Assembly (NCBI RefSeq): GCF_000217795.1
Contig: NC_015681.1
Span: 1,231,244-1,295,243, forward strand
Reading direction: 5' to 3'
DNA from: Thermodesulfatator indicus DSM 15286
Lineage (GTDB): Bacteria; Desulfobacterota; Thermodesulfobacteria; Thermodesulfobacteriales; Thermodesulfatatoraceae
Length of the DNA stretch: 64,000 nt
The notes beneath the pieces were generated by a model, which did not search any database, was not told where the DNA came from, and saw nothing but the letters and a program-made list of their open reading frames with translations. The translations under genes and the position numbers were made by a program. Below, one piece after another: positions 8,516 to 16,698 of this stretch (within the stretch, counting starts at the first letter, position 1; each line of letters opens with the position of its first letter).

Positions 8516-9554
8516 CATGCCAGCTTGTAAATTAGCGGTTAAAGAACCGGAAAAAGAAATTATTGAACCTAAAATAACCAGATTTAAGTCAAATCGGGAA
8601 AGGGTTCGAACTCTTCTTTCTCAATTCAAAAAAGAAGACCGGGTTCTTATCTTGATATGGGCGGATCCTGACTCTATAGCCAGCGCCCTAGCCATGAAGC
8701 GCCTTATTCGCCAGCGCGTATCTGAGGTTACTATTGCCCATGTTAACGAGATAAGAAGGCTAAATAATCTGGCCATGGTTCAACTTCTTAAAATTCCTCT
8801 GGTCAAGTTACGACAGATTAAACCTTCAGAGTACAATAAAAAAATTCTACTCGATTCCCAGCCGCCTCATAACGCCGAGTTTATGAAGTTTGATTTTGAT
8901 GTAGTGATTGACCACCATCCCGTAAGCAACGGTTGGGATGCTCCTTTTATAGATATTCGTCCTGAATATGGTGCTGTTTCTTCAATGATGACCGAGTACT
9001 TGCGCACCCTGAAGATAAAGCCAGCAGTAACGCTGGCCACAGCTCTTATCTACGGCATAAAAACCGATACCAACAACTTTGAAAAAGAATGTACTATTCA
9101 GGATGTCCTTTGTTTTCAATACCTGTTCAAACGCATGAACCGCCACTTGTTGCACAAGATAGAAGCATCCACCATCAGACGCACGGAACTCAAATATTTT
9201 CGCAAGGCCCTGGAAGAAGTTAAGATTAGGAAACAGCGCCTTTTTTCACACCTTGGTAAGGTACCAAACCCTGATATTTTAGTGGTTATTGCTGATTTTT
9301 TGAACCATGTGCACGAGATAGGCTGGGTCTTCATTTCTGGAGAATACCGCGATCGTCTGGTGGTTATTATTCGCTGTGATGGTTATCGTAAAGATGCCGG
9401 GAAACTTGCCCAGCGAGTATTTGGTAAGCTAGGTTTTGCCGGGGGCCATAGAGAGAAGGCCCGTGCTGAAGTACCTTTTGGAAATCTAAACAATCACACT
9501 CACTTTACTACCCGGAGTCTTATTCGCATACTTGAAAAACACTTTCGCAAATAG
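8508..9554 (+). CDS. DHH/DHHA1-family phosphoesterase (NrnA-like)
   Basis: A 348-residue cytoplasmic phosphoesterase. An N-terminal extension of about 40 residues precedes the DHH domain: ILIWADPDSIASALA is motif I, LLDSQPPH is motif II, VIDHHPV is the DHH signature, and IYGIKTDTNNF supplies another metal ligand. The C-terminal DHHA1 domain ends GFAGGHREKARAEVP. Family members include nano-RNases and pAp phosphatases; pAp is a product of sulfonucleotide metabolism, but that link is only a possibility. The His that usually begins motif I is not seen. The ATG lies inside the end of the DUF1343 gene, giving translational coupling. Confidence 0.85.
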   Translation: MSSMPACKLAVKEPEKEIIEPKITRFKSNRERVRTLLSQFKKEDRVLILIWADPDSIASALAMKRLIRQRVSEVTIAHVNEIRRLNNLAMVQLLKIPLVKLRQIKPSEYNKKILLDSQPPHNAEFMKFDFDVVIDHHPVSNGWDAPFIDIRPEYGAVSSMMTEYLRTLKIKPAVTLATALIYGIKTDTNNFEKECTIQDVLCFQYLFKRMNRHLLHKIEASTIRRTELKYFRKALEEVKIRKQRLFSHLGKVPNPDILVVIADFLNHVHEIGWVFISGEYRDRLVVIIRCDGYRKDAGKLAQRVFGKLGFAGGHREKARAEVPFGNLNNHTHFTTRSLIRILEKHFRK

Positions 9555-9570
9555 CTCCTGGGGGACACCT

Positions 9571-9930
9571 ATGCCTATTTACGAATATCGCTGCCTCGAC
9601 TGTGGTAAAGTGAGCGATCATCTCGTGTTTAATAGAGATTCTTTTGTGCCTTTCTGTAAACATTGTGGCAGCAAAAACATGGAAAAACTTATTTCACGGG
9701 TGCGGGTACGTCTTTCTCTTGATTCCCGTCTGGAAAAAATGGCTGACCCCTCTCTTTTTGGCTCTTTTGACGAAGAAGATCCCAAAAGTCTAAAAAGAAT
9801 GATGGATAAGTTTGGAGCGGAATTTGGAGACGAACTGGGTGACGATTTTGATGAATTAATAGAAGGCGTTGAAGAAGAAATAGAAAGCGATACCAAATCA
9901 AATACCCAGGAGACCAAAGATGCCGACTAA
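9571..9930 (+). CDS. FmdB-type zinc-ribbon protein
   Basis: A 119-residue protein with the FmdB-family zinc ribbon at its start: MPIYEYRCLDCGK then PFCKHCGSKNMEKLIS, two CxxC knuckles. The remainder is highly acidic (GDELGDDFDELIEGVEEEIE) and probably unstructured. The start at 9571 is chosen because MPIYEY is the universal family beginning and GGGGGA precedes it by a few bases; an earlier in-frame start would run into the DHH gene. FmdB proteins are putative regulators or metal-binding proteins with no settled function. It overlaps glgC by 11 nt. Confidence 0.85.
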   Translation: MPIYEYRCLDCGKVSDHLVFNRDSFVPFCKHCGSKNMEKLISRVRVRLSLDSRLEKMADPSLFGSFDEEDPKSLKRMMDKFGAEFGDELGDDFDELIEGVEEEIESDTKSNTQETKDAD

Positions 9931-11164
9931 ACAAAATGTCTCGGTTTTGGCTATGATTTTAGCTGGGGGGCGGGTGGACGAGCTTTCAGTGTTAACCTTT
10001 TATCGTCCTAAGGCCTCTTTACCTTTTGGCGGAGTTTACCGGGTCATTGATTTCCCTATGACTAACCTTATGCGCTCAGGGATTTTACTGGTAGGGGTTC
10101 TCTCCCAATATCGTCCTTACTCTTTGATGGAACACCTTGACCATGGTATCCCTTGGGATATGACTGGCCGCCGTCGAGGGGTTTATATTTTACCTCCCTT
10201 TCGTGGGCGCGAAGCTTCAGACTGGTATAAGGGAACAGCTGATGCTGTTTATCAGAATCTGGAATTTATTAAAAGATGGTCGCCTGAGGTGGTTCTTATT
10301 CTTTCTGGTGATCATATTTATCGCATGGATTACCGTCCGCTCCTTGATTTTCACCGGCAAAATAAAGCCGATGTTACCGTGGCCTTTACTCCTGTGAAAG
10401 AAGAAGAGGCTTCTCGTTTTGGACAGGGAGTAATAGAAGAAGTTTCTCCTCTAGGGGGACCTCTTAAAGATTACCAGGAAAAGGTATCCCCACCGGTTTC
10501 TCGTTATGCTTCACTTACTATTTATGCCTTTAGGCCAGAGGTTTTAAAAGAAGTACTTTTGGCCAATGCTAAGGAAGATTCTCATGAGTTCGGGCGTGAT
10601 ATCCTTCCCAAGATGTTAGGGACATATCGTATGTATGGCTATATTTTTAGAGGATACTGGGGATATACGAGAACAGTTAAGGAATTCTGGCAGACTAATA
10701 TGGATTTGCTGGGGCCAAACCCTAAAATTGATTTAAAACGTTGGCAAATTTGTACTAATCTTGCCCATCGAGACATAAGAGACCATAAGCCATCTATTTT
10801 GGGAGAAAGCGCCAGCATTTGTGATAGCTTGTTTTATAATGGCTCATTTATTAACGGAGAAGTCACTCGCTCGATATTATTCTCGGGAGTAGTCATAGAA
10901 GAGGGAGCCCAGGTGTCTGATTCTATTCTATTTTACGGGACGATAATTAAGCGGGGAGCCAGGCTTAAAAGAGTAATCTGTGATGCAGAAGTTACCATTG
11001 GAGAAGGTACTTTAATAGGTAGCGAAGAAGACGTTACCGTGATAGGGAGTCGAACACATGTTCCTGAAGGCCTTGAGATAGGTTCAGGAGTTACTATTTA
11101 TCCCGGCCTTGGACGGGAAAGGTTTTCTGAAAAAAGCTATTCTTCGGGGGTAACTATTGCCTGA
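9920..11164 (+). CDS. glgC: glucose-1-phosphate adenylyltransferase
   Basis: A 414-residue ADP-glucose pyrophosphorylase, the committed step of bacterial glycogen synthesis. The nucleotidyltransferase domain shows MILAGGRVDELSVLT and RPKASLPFGGVYRVIDF (family GG-x-G and PK motifs), KGTADAVYQN, and the ILSGDHIYRMDY metal site. The C-terminal part is a left-handed beta-helix with hexapeptide-like repeats (SILFSGVVIEEGAQV onwards). In the first motif the usual GxGxRL reads GGRVDEL, a modest variation. The gene overlaps FmdB upstream and shares one base with the HPr start downstream. No glycogen synthase is in view. Confidence 0.92.
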   Translation: MPTKQNVSVLAMILAGGRVDELSVLTFYRPKASLPFGGVYRVIDFPMTNLMRSGILLVGVLSQYRPYSLMEHLDHGIPWDMTGRRRGVYILPPFRGREASDWYKGTADAVYQNLEFIKRWSPEVVLILSGDHIYRMDYRPLLDFHRQNKADVTVAFTPVKEEEASRFGQGVIEEVSPLGGPLKDYQEKVSPPVSRYASLTIYAFRPEVLKEVLLANAKEDSHEFGRDILPKMLGTYRMYGYIFRGYWGYTRTVKEFWQTNMDLLGPNPKIDLKRWQICTNLAHRDIRDHKPSILGESASICDSLFYNGSFINGEVTRSILFSGVVIEEGAQVSDSILFYGTIIKRGARLKRVICDAEVTIGEGTLIGSEEDVTVIGSRTHVPEGLEIGSGVTIYPGLGRERFSEKSYSSGVTIA

Positions 11165-11424
11165 TGTTTAAAGAAAAGGTTATTATAGAAAGTGAGTTAG
11201 GTCTTCACGCACGTCCAGCAGCTAAGATTGCCGAAATAGCTAGGCGTTTTAAAGCAAGAGTTTATTTAAAAAAGGGGTCACAAACTGCTGATGCAGCCAG
11301 CATATTAGATGTTCTGGCGTTAGTCTGTCGAAAGGGGTCTGCCGTAGAAATATGGGCCGAGGGAGAGGAAGCCGAGAAGGCTATAAAAGAGATAACTACA
11401 CTTCTGCGCTCGAACGCCCTATGA
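11164..11424 (+). CDS. ptsH: HPr phosphocarrier protein
   Basis: An 86-residue HPr with the phosphorylatable His15 in GLHARPA and the region around Ser46 as ADAASILDVLAL, so a regulatory serine is also present. It would receive phosphate from enzyme I, encoded immediately downstream with an ATGA overlap. It starts on the last base of the glgC stop codon (TGATG). No EII sugar-permease component or HPr kinase is seen nearby, so it probably serves a regulatory phosphorelay rather than sugar uptake. The gene symbol is given from the protein family. Confidence 0.92.
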   Translation: MFKEKVIIESELGLHARPAAKIAEIARRFKARVYLKKGSQTADAASILDVLALVCRKGSAVEIWAEGEEAEKAIKEITTLLRSNAL

Positions 11425-13145
11425 AGCGCCTTAAAGGCATAGGCGTTTCTCCAGGTATAGCTATTGGGCCAGCTTTTATTCTTCTTACCGGACGCCTTAA
11501 AATTGCTAGAAAGGTCCTTCGTCCTGAACAAATAGAAAAAGAAATAGTTCGCTTTCGTAAGGCACTGGCTACGGCTGTCAGAGATTTAGAAGAAGTCAAA
11601 AGGCATATTCCTCCTGAGATGACCCAGCCTTTATCCATTATTGATGCTCATATTTTAATGCTTAAAGATCCTTCCCTTATTAAAGAAACAGAAGAATTTA
11701 TAAGACGTTATTACGCCAATGCCGAGTGGGCCTTGCGCAAGGTTCTTGATAAGTATCAAAAAATTTTTTCTTCTATAGATGACTTTTATCTCAAAGAGCG
11801 AGTCTATGACCTCGAACATTTAATCGAAAGAGTCATTCTGGCCCTTAAAGGCAAAAATGAAAATTTCGATTTAGAAGAACCTGCTATAGTTGTCGCGCGA
11901 GATCTTTCTCCTGCTGATACCGCTCGTCTCAAGCCAGAAACCACTTATGCCTTTGTTACGGAAATGGGTAGTCGAACTTCTCATACAGCGATTGTGGCTA
12001 GAAGCCTAGGTATTCCTGCGGTGGTAGCGGTAAGTGACTTGATGAATGAGGTTTCACCTGATGATTTATTAATTGTAGATGGCTTAAGTGGAGAGGTTAT
12101 CATTAATCCTTCTCAAGAGGTAATCGAAGAATTTCTTGAGCGTCGAATCCGTTGCGAAGAGGCGAGAGAAAGGCTTTTAGCTCAAGCCAAAAAACCTGCC
12201 ATTACCCGCGATGGTCGAAAAGTAATAGTAAGAGCTAATCTTGAGCTTCTTGATGAAATTCCTCTGGCCCTTGACTTCGGGGCTGATGGAGTTGGACTTT
12301 TTCGTACCGAATACCTTTACGTTACCCGTAAAACCATTCCTAATGAGGAAGAACTTTTTGCCAATTATCGCCAGGTAGTAGAAAGCCTTTATCCCAATAT
12401 AGTTACTTTTCGCACCCTAGATCTTGGTGGTGACAAGTTTGCCGAAGAACTGGATTTACCAGAAGAGATAAACCCGGCTCTTGGGCTCAGGGCCATAAGG
12501 CTATGCCTTAAAAACCCAGCTCTATTTAGAATTCAACTGCGTGCTATTTTACGGGCCTGTGCTTACGGAAACGTGCGGATAATGTTCCCCCTGGTATCTG
12601 GCATTGAAGAATTAAGAGAGGCCAAAAAGTTTTTGCAAGAAGTTTTTGAAGAGTTAAGGCAGGAGGGCTTGGATATAGAATTTCCTCCTTGTGGAGCAAT
12701 GATAGAAATACCTACAGCTGTTTTTATTGCCGATCATTTGGCCAAAGAAGTAGATTTTTTTAGTATCGGTACCAACGATTTGATTCAATACGCTCTGGCC
12801 ATTGATAGAGGTAATGAACAGGTAGCTCATCTTTATGAGCCTTTACATCCAGGAATTCTTAGAATGGTCCACTATATTTTAGAAGCAGGTCATCGAGCTG
12901 GCATTCACGTGGCCATGTGCGGTGAGATGGCTGGCGAACTCCTTTATCTTCCCCTCCTCGTAGGTTTTGGTTTCGATGAGCTAAGCATGAATCCCCAGTC
13001 TATTCCGGCCATCAAAGATTATATATGTGCTTTATCTTTCGAAGAATGCCGTAGTTTGTGTGAAGAAATTCTTCAATTCGCCTCGGCCGAAGAAGTGAGA
13101 AACCATCTTGAAGCCTGGCTAGAAAAAAAGGGCCTTTTACCGTAA
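11421..13145 (+). CDS. ptsI: phosphoenolpyruvate-protein phosphotransferase (PTS enzyme I)
   Basis: A 574-residue enzyme I that transfers phosphate from phosphoenolpyruvate to HPr. The start at 11421 (MKRLKGIGVSPGIAIG) is the usual family beginning and overlaps the HPr stop by four bases. An HPr-binding helical domain leads to the active-site histidine in GSRTSHTAIVARSLGIPAVV (about residue 190), then the PEP-binding barrel with GVGLFRTEYLY, IMFPLVSG, FFSIGTNDLIQYALAIDR and the catalytic Cys in VAMCGEMAG. All essential motifs are intact. With glgC and ptsH it forms a small module without transporters. Confidence 0.95.
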   Translation: MKRLKGIGVSPGIAIGPAFILLTGRLKIARKVLRPEQIEKEIVRFRKALATAVRDLEEVKRHIPPEMTQPLSIIDAHILMLKDPSLIKETEEFIRRYYANAEWALRKVLDKYQKIFSSIDDFYLKERVYDLEHLIERVILALKGKNENFDLEEPAIVVARDLSPADTARLKPETTYAFVTEMGSRTSHTAIVARSLGIPAVVAVSDLMNEVSPDDLLIVDGLSGEVIINPSQEVIEEFLERRIRCEEARERLLAQAKKPAITRDGRKVIVRANLELLDEIPLALDFGADGVGLFRTEYLYVTRKTIPNEEELFANYRQVVESLYPNIVTFRTLDLGGDKFAEELDLPEEINPALGLRAIRLCLKNPALFRIQLRAILRACAYGNVRIMFPLVSGIEELREAKKFLQEVFEELRQEGLDIEFPPCGAMIEIPTAVFIADHLAKEVDFFSIGTNDLIQYALAIDRGNEQVAHLYEPLHPGILRMVHYILEAGHRAGIHVAMCGEMAGELLYLPLLVGFGFDELSMNPQSIPAIKDYICALSFEECRSLCEEILQFASAEEVRNHLEAWLEKKGLLP

Positions 13146-13176
13146 ATTCTCCTAGATTTCCGTTTAACCGGGAATT

Positions 13177-13485
13177 TTGCCCTCACTATTGACTTTAACA
13201 ATTTATCTTTTATTTTACCCATCTAAAACCCTTTTGGAATTTTTTATCTCTGAAGGCAAGTCTCAAAAAGAAAAGCTAGATCCTATACATCAGCAGCTAC
13301 CACCATGTCAACCATATCCTCCTCCTTATTATGAAGAAGACGAAATTGACCTCTATGAACTCTGGCTGGTTTTAAAAAAACGCAAAAATTTAATTTTAGG
13401 ACTTACGTTTGGCCTGGCCTTTTTAGTAGCTATCTATCAGACTCTGTTTGACTGTTTCATAATACGAATACTAAAAAAGTTTTAG
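13177..13485 (+). pseudogene. truncated Wzz/GumC-type chain-length determinant fragment
   Basis: This reading frame has a Pro/Tyr-rich segment (about residues 43-51) and then EDEIDLYELWLVLKKRKNLI plus a hydrophobic helix (LGLTFGLAFLVAIYQ). That is the typical cytoplasmic tail and first membrane helix of a Wzz/GumC protein, which would normally continue for several hundred residues. Here it stops about 15 residues later in unrelated sequence (FDCFIIRILKKF) and overlaps the 3' end of the converging gene by 15 nt. The TTG start is weak and has no clear ribosome site. It is most simply the remnant of a gene cut by a deletion; an expressed mini-protein is less likely. Confidence 0.6.
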
Positions 13486-14889
13486 AAAAAATAGGCGTAA
13501 ATGCCAGTCTTTATTTTCTTTTCCTATGCCAAGTAGGCCATTTAAAAATTTTAGTTCAAAGGCATCTGGTTTATGTTTATAACTCACCAGAAACGCTAGT
13601 TCCCATATTTTTTCTTTGCCTATGGTATCGTGACGATAAAAACCCCAAAGGGCCTTTGAACGCACTGTGCCATCAGGGAAATGTATATTTTCGTATAAGC
13701 GCAAAAGAGGAGCAATAGTGAGGTCTATCCCCCGGTTATGGAAAGGAATAATGGCCGGGAAGAAAAATACTTTACTGCCATCCTGACGACGTTCGGCCTC
13801 AGCAATAGGCCAGAGGCGGCCAAACTCGTACAAAGAATGTCCCTTTTTATCTGTGATTTTAACAAATCTGCTAAAAAGAAGGATCCTGCTACCATGATAA
13901 TAGATTTTTTTGGGCGAATACCCTAGGACATCTTCATAAAAGATAAAAAAAGGCCAGAGGAAAAAACGCCTTTTACTGTCTTCTCTAGCCCGGTACCCCA
14001 CCAGAGGCCATATTTTGTATTCGCGATAATAAGGATCATCACCGCGGCCATAACGTAAAAAAGGTCTGGGAAAATCCCACATTTTGGTATTAGTTTTCTT
14101 GTTGTGAAAATACCGAAAAAAAGGCCATAGAACTGTATAGCGATGGTAGTCAGGAGAGCTTTCTTCTATCCAGAAGGGGAAAAACATCTCTCTTTTGCCT
14201 GTCCCATTTTCCAGGAAAAAAGTTTCCTTCCAGAAAAAAGGCCACAGCCAGAACTTACGGTCATACATATCTTTTTTAACGCGATGGCCGTAAATAGGCC
14301 AAAATTTTCTCTGATAAAGGGTAGGGCCATCGGTACGGTTATAAATAGGCCAGAACCAGGTACGAGAGACATTTTTGTCTATGCGAGAACGAATGTAAAC
14401 CGGCCAGAGATAAAAGCGAATTTCGTCCTTACCGAAAAAGTCATAAAGTTTGCCATAAAAGGGGAAAAATCCTGAAAACTTTTTTCCTTCTTTGGATTCT
14501 CCCCAAAAAAACAATAAAAAACTGCGAAAGCGTTTTTTTTCAGAATGGTTATTATCAGCCGAAATAAAAGGAATAAAGCGTAAACGGCTATAATTATCCC
14601 CGCGCTGATAATGGCCAAAGGGTGGCAAAAAGTAGAGATCGTATTGATCGTCTTTTTCTTCTTCAGCCAAAAAAGGTCTTAGGGCCAGCCCTTTCTCCTG
14701 CGGGGTGGAATAAGAATAAAAAAACGGCCCGAGAATTTCTAATTCGCTGGCAGAACCATCACTTGATCGTTGATAAAAGAAAAGAGGCCACCAATTTTGG
14801 CGAATTTTTTCTGCTCTAGCAGTGGGGCCCAGCAAAGAGCCTAAACATGTTAGTAATATTACTAGAGAAAATATCTTTTTGCAGGCCAT
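13471..14889 (-). CDS. secreted W/F-P repeat protein at the end of the mla operon
   Basis: A 472-residue protein with a signal peptide (hydrophobic core FSLVILLTCLGSLLG, cleavage probably after ARA, residue 26). The mature part is built of roughly 13 short units centred on W/F-P followed by a hydrophobic pair: NWWPLFFY, FFPFYGK, YLWPVYIR, WFWPIYNR, KFWPIYGH, WLWPFFWK, VLWPFFRY, KIWPLVGY, FLWPFFIF, RLWPIAEA and others. Basic and aromatic residues follow each unit. The alternating pattern suggests repeated beta-strands, perhaps an outer-membrane barrel or beta-propeller. I do not recognise a named family. It starts 1 nt after mlaD ends, so it is probably the last gene of mlaE-mlaF-mlaD and could be their outer-membrane partner. 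Confidence 0.88.
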   Translation of the reverse strand: MACKKIFSLVILLTCLGSLLGPTARAEKIRQNWWPLFFYQRSSDGSASELEILGPFFYSYSTPQEKGLALRPFLAEEEKDDQYDLYFLPPFGHYQRGDNYSRLRFIPFISADNNHSEKKRFRSFLLFFWGESKEGKKFSGFFPFYGKLYDFFGKDEIRFYLWPVYIRSRIDKNVSRTWFWPIYNRTDGPTLYQRKFWPIYGHRVKKDMYDRKFWLWPFFWKETFFLENGTGKREMFFPFWIEESSPDYHRYTVLWPFFRYFHNKKTNTKMWDFPRPFLRYGRGDDPYYREYKIWPLVGYRAREDSKRRFFLWPFFIFYEDVLGYSPKKIYYHGSRILLFSRFVKITDKKGHSLYEFGRLWPIAEAERRQDGSKVFFFPAIIPFHNRGIDLTIAPLLRLYENIHFPDGTVRSKALWGFYRHDTIGKEKIWELAFLVSYKHKPDAFELKFLNGLLGIGKENKDWHLRLFFLKLF

Positions 14890-14890
14890 C

Positions 14891-15946
14891 TTATTGTAGG
14901 ACCATTCCCCCTACTGTGCCAAGAATGGTGATAGGCATTTGTTCCTGAAGGCCCACTGCGGCCTGGTTTACGTTACGTATAGTTTTTTTCAGGTCTAGAT
15001 ATAAAGAGTCATCAGTGAGAAGTTTCCCTAAAGTGCCTTTACCTGAAGAAAGTTTTTGAGCCACAAGATTTAAAGACTTCACGGCTTCGTTTAGTTGATT
15101 GTATAGTTCATCATCAGTGAGAAGTTTTCCAAGGGTGCCTTGCCCGGCTTCAGCTTTTTGCACTAAGTTTTTAAGCGTTTGAGTGGTTTGATTAAGATCT
15201 GCTATAGTCTGTTCCAGCTGAACGTATAAGTCATCCTGATTAACCAATTTGGCCAGAGTTCCGTTTCCGTGATTAATTTTTTCTGCAACCTGATTCAAAT
15301 TGTCAGCAATAGACTCAAGTTTGTAATAAAGCTTATCGTCTGCTATGAGTTTTCCGAGGGTCCCTTCACCGTTTGCTAGCATTTCATTAATTTTACGGAA
15401 AGATTTGGCAGCTTCTCGCACATCAATGGACATCTGTTTAAAATTGGCTCTCACCTCTTCGGAAAGCAAAACTTCTTTGATACCAGAAGTAATCTCTCTT
15501 ATATCGCTAAAAGCTGGACCAATTTCTGCAAGCAGTTGGTCTATATCTACAGGAGTTACTGTTTTAGCTATTATTTCTCCAGGAGAAAGATAGGCTTTAG
15601 CCTTCCCTTGCTTGATTTCCACGTACCGGTCTCCTAACACGCCTTTGGTGCGAATAGCAGCTTGGGCATCTTTAGTTATCTTTATGCCTTCTCTAATACG
15701 CATTTCTACCAGCGCTTTTCCATCAACTAACGAAATATTTGATACCCTTCCAATCTCTACCCCAGCCATTTCCACTCGTGCTCCACTTACCAAACCAGAA
15801 ACATTATCAAAAACGGCCTTAAGGGGATAACCTTTTTGTTTAAAAAAAGTTTCTTCTCCTAATTGAAGGCTGAGGTAACCCAGAGCTAATAAGGTAATGA
15901 AGACAAAAAGACCTACTTTAATTTCTGTGCCGCTATTCTTTCTCAT
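14891..15946 (-). CDS. mlaD: MlaD-type MCE domain lipid-transport protein
   Basis: A 351-residue MCE protein: one N-terminal membrane helix (VGLFVFITLLALGYLSL), then the MCE domain (LKAVFDNVSGLVSGARVEMAGVEIG split over residues 43-67; TKGVLGDRYVEI). The long C-terminal region carries four repeats of GxGTLGKLxxDDxLYxxL beginning near residues 190, 228, 268 and 303, predicted helical. Such repeats are known in longer MCE proteins of the Mla/Ttg2 class and may form a coiled coil or tube in the periplasm. It overlaps mlaF by 14 nt. It would bind phospholipid and pass it between membranes with MlaE and MlaF. Confidence 0.9.
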   Translation of the reverse strand: MRKNSGTEIKVGLFVFITLLALGYLSLQLGEETFFKQKGYPLKAVFDNVSGLVSGARVEMAGVEIGRVSNISLVDGKALVEMRIREGIKITKDAQAAIRTKGVLGDRYVEIKQGKAKAYLSPGEIIAKTVTPVDIDQLLAEIGPAFSDIREITSGIKEVLLSEEVRANFKQMSIDVREAAKSFRKINEMLANGEGTLGKLIADDKLYYKLESIADNLNQVAEKINHGNGTLAKLVNQDDLYVQLEQTIADLNQTTQTLKNLVQKAEAGQGTLGKLLTDDELYNQLNEAVKSLNLVAQKLSSGKGTLGKLLTDDSLYLDLKKTIRNVNQAAVGLQEQMPITILGTVGGMVLQ

Positions 15947-16691
15947 GGTGCCCCTCCTTAAAGCAGGCTGGTAAGGCCCTTATAAATTTTTTGACAAAGG
16001 GGTGCTCTGATTTTTTTATTTTTTCAGGAGGCCCTTCTTCTACTACTTGTCCTTCGTATAAAAAGGCTATCTTATCAGCAACAGCAAAAGCAATGGGAAC
16101 ATCATGGCTTATAACCACACAAGTAAGATTTAATCTTTCCTGTGTTTCTTTAATTAAATAAGAAATACTTTCTTGCATTATAGGATCAAGACCGGTAGTT
16201 GGTTCATCAAACAAGACTATCTCTGGATCAAGGGCCAGGGCACGGGCTAGAGCCACCCGTTTTTTCATCCCGCCAGATAGCTCGGAGGGCATTTTATTGA
16301 TGGCTTCCAGTAATCCTACCTGAGATAACTTAAGTTCTACCCTTGCCCTAATCTCTTTTTCCGAAAGTTTTGTGTGTTCTTTTAAAGGAAAAGCTACGTT
16401 TTCTCCCACAGTCATGGAGTCAAAGAGGGCCCCTTCCTGAAAGAGCATACCAAAGCGTTTACGAACTTTCATAAGTTCTCGCTCAGAAAGCTTGGTAATA
16501 TCTTTACCATCAACTAAGATTTGGCCTTTATCTGGAGAAATGAGTCCAATAATATGTTTTAAGAGGACGCTTTTTCCGGTTCCACTGGCTCCCATAATAA
16601 AAGTCATTTTACCGGCAGGGATTTTCAAATTTACCCCTCGCAATACCTGGTGTTTGCCAAAAGACTTGTAGAGATCGATGATTTTTATCAT
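15933..16691 (-). CDS. mlaF: MlaF-type ABC transporter ATPase
   Basis: A 252-residue ABC ATPase that powers lipid transport. It has a Walker A motif (GASGTGKS), the LSGGMKKRVALARALA signature, Walker B with the catalytic Glu (IVLFDEPTTGLDP) and the H-loop (VVISHD). GGMKKRVALARAL is the form usual in MlaF/Ttg2A. It starts 7 nt after mlaE ends and overlaps mlaD. No STAS-domain MlaB is found next to it. Confidence 0.93.
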   Translation of the reverse strand: MIKIIDLYKSFGKHQVLRGVNLKIPAGKMTFIMGASGTGKSVLLKHIIGLISPDKGQILVDGKDITKLSERELMKVRKRFGMLFQEGALFDSMTVGENVAFPLKEHTKLSEKEIRARVELKLSQVGLLEAINKMPSELSGGMKKRVALARALALDPEIVLFDEPTTGLDPIMQESISYLIKETQERLNLTCVVISHDVPIAFAVADKIAFLYEGQVVEEGPPEKIKKSEHPFVKKFIRALPACFKEGHHEKE

Positions 16692-16698
16692 AGAGCCC

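Noticed and set aside
11164-13145. Sugar-transporting PTS operon
   Set aside because: Only HPr and enzyme I are present; no EIIA, EIIB or EIIC gene is in the window.
15000-15380. Regularly spaced repeat that looked array-like
   Set aside because: The units are diverged, 34-41 codons apart and in frame within mlaD; they are protein repeats, not a CRISPR array.
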